Shown: positions 63,918 to 64,000 of the stretch, in pieces | Numbering within the stretch: position 1 is the stretch's first letter | Layout of the letters: each line of letters begins with the position of its first letter | From: Apostichopus japonicus | Lineage: Eukaryota > Echinodermata > Holothuroidea > Aspidochirotida > Stichopodidae | NCBI RefSeq assembly: GCF_037975245.1 | Contig: NC_092568.1 | Coordinates: 8,045,501 to 8,109,500 of the forward strand | Reading direction: 5' to 3' | DNA: 64,000 bases | Program-made: the position numbers and the translations under genes | Notes under the pieces: model-generated | The model's input: the letters and a program-made list of their open reading frames with translations, nothing else | The model's database searches: none | What the model was told of the DNA's origin: nothing

Positions 63918-64000
<83 letters not shown>
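63906..64000. repeat. (GAT)n microsatellite at the right edge
   Basis: Runs to the last base of the window, so its full length is unknown. Preceded by AATAATA-type simple sequence. Confidence 0.95.

Overview
This is a eukaryotic nuclear window: AT-rich, intron-dense, with GT-AG splice sites, poly(A) signals, microsatellites and many short transposon copies. The gene content (protein kinase D, PPP1R36, CCDC32, a sperm-tail PG-rich repeat protein) is metazoan. The repeat style (poly-C tracts, hAT-like MITEs, tRNA-type SINEs, CR1/L2-like non-LTR relics) fits a marine invertebrate deuterostome. I would guess an echinoderm, perhaps a sea cucumber, but this is inference and no species can be fixed from the sequence alone.

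Layout. (1) About 1-30,440, minus strand: the 5' half of a protein kinase D gene (PRKD family). Start codon and first coding exon are at 30,204-30,013, then exons at 10,035-9,897, 6,676-6,545 and 1,088-940. Together they encode the N-terminal ubiquitin-like region and a complete C1a diacylglycerol-binding zinc finger. The rest (C1b, PH, kinase) lies off the left edge. Intron 1 is about 20 kb and full of repeats. (2) 30,440-36,588: intergenic, with a perfect short palindrome and a 945-bp hAT-like element ending about 380 bp before the next start codon. (3) 36,589-51,038, plus strand: complete 16-exon PPP1R36 gene, 425 codons, all phases consistent. Its introns hold a tRNA-Val(TAC) gene, several hAT-like elements with exact 8-bp target duplications, a fold-back element, a TTAA-type MITE and three G-quadruplex-like tracts. 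(4) 52,855-53,955, plus strand: two-exon CCDC32 homologue, with a poly(A) signal at 54,911. (5) 54,000-59,800: intergenic repeats, a 22-bp minisatellite and a MITE copy. (6) 59,807-63,116, minus strand: the 3' part of a sperm-tail PG-rich repeat (STPG family) gene, converging on CCDC32. Its stop codon is followed in frame by 71 tandem TGA triplets, a (TCA)n microsatellite on the plus strand. Upstream exons are off the right edge or unrecognised.

Functionally, PPP1R36 and the STPG gene both belong to families tied to testis or sperm flagella. PRKD (signalling at membranes) and CCDC32 (clathrin adaptor assembly) are membrane-traffic genes. I see no operon-like or otherwise coordinated system. 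The most unusual material is in the repeats: two TTAA-type MITE copies flanked by unusually long direct repeats, the tandem in-frame stop array, and the density of intact MITEs in PPP1R36 introns. Gene models come from reading splice sites and conserved protein motifs by eye; no alignment or transcript data were available.
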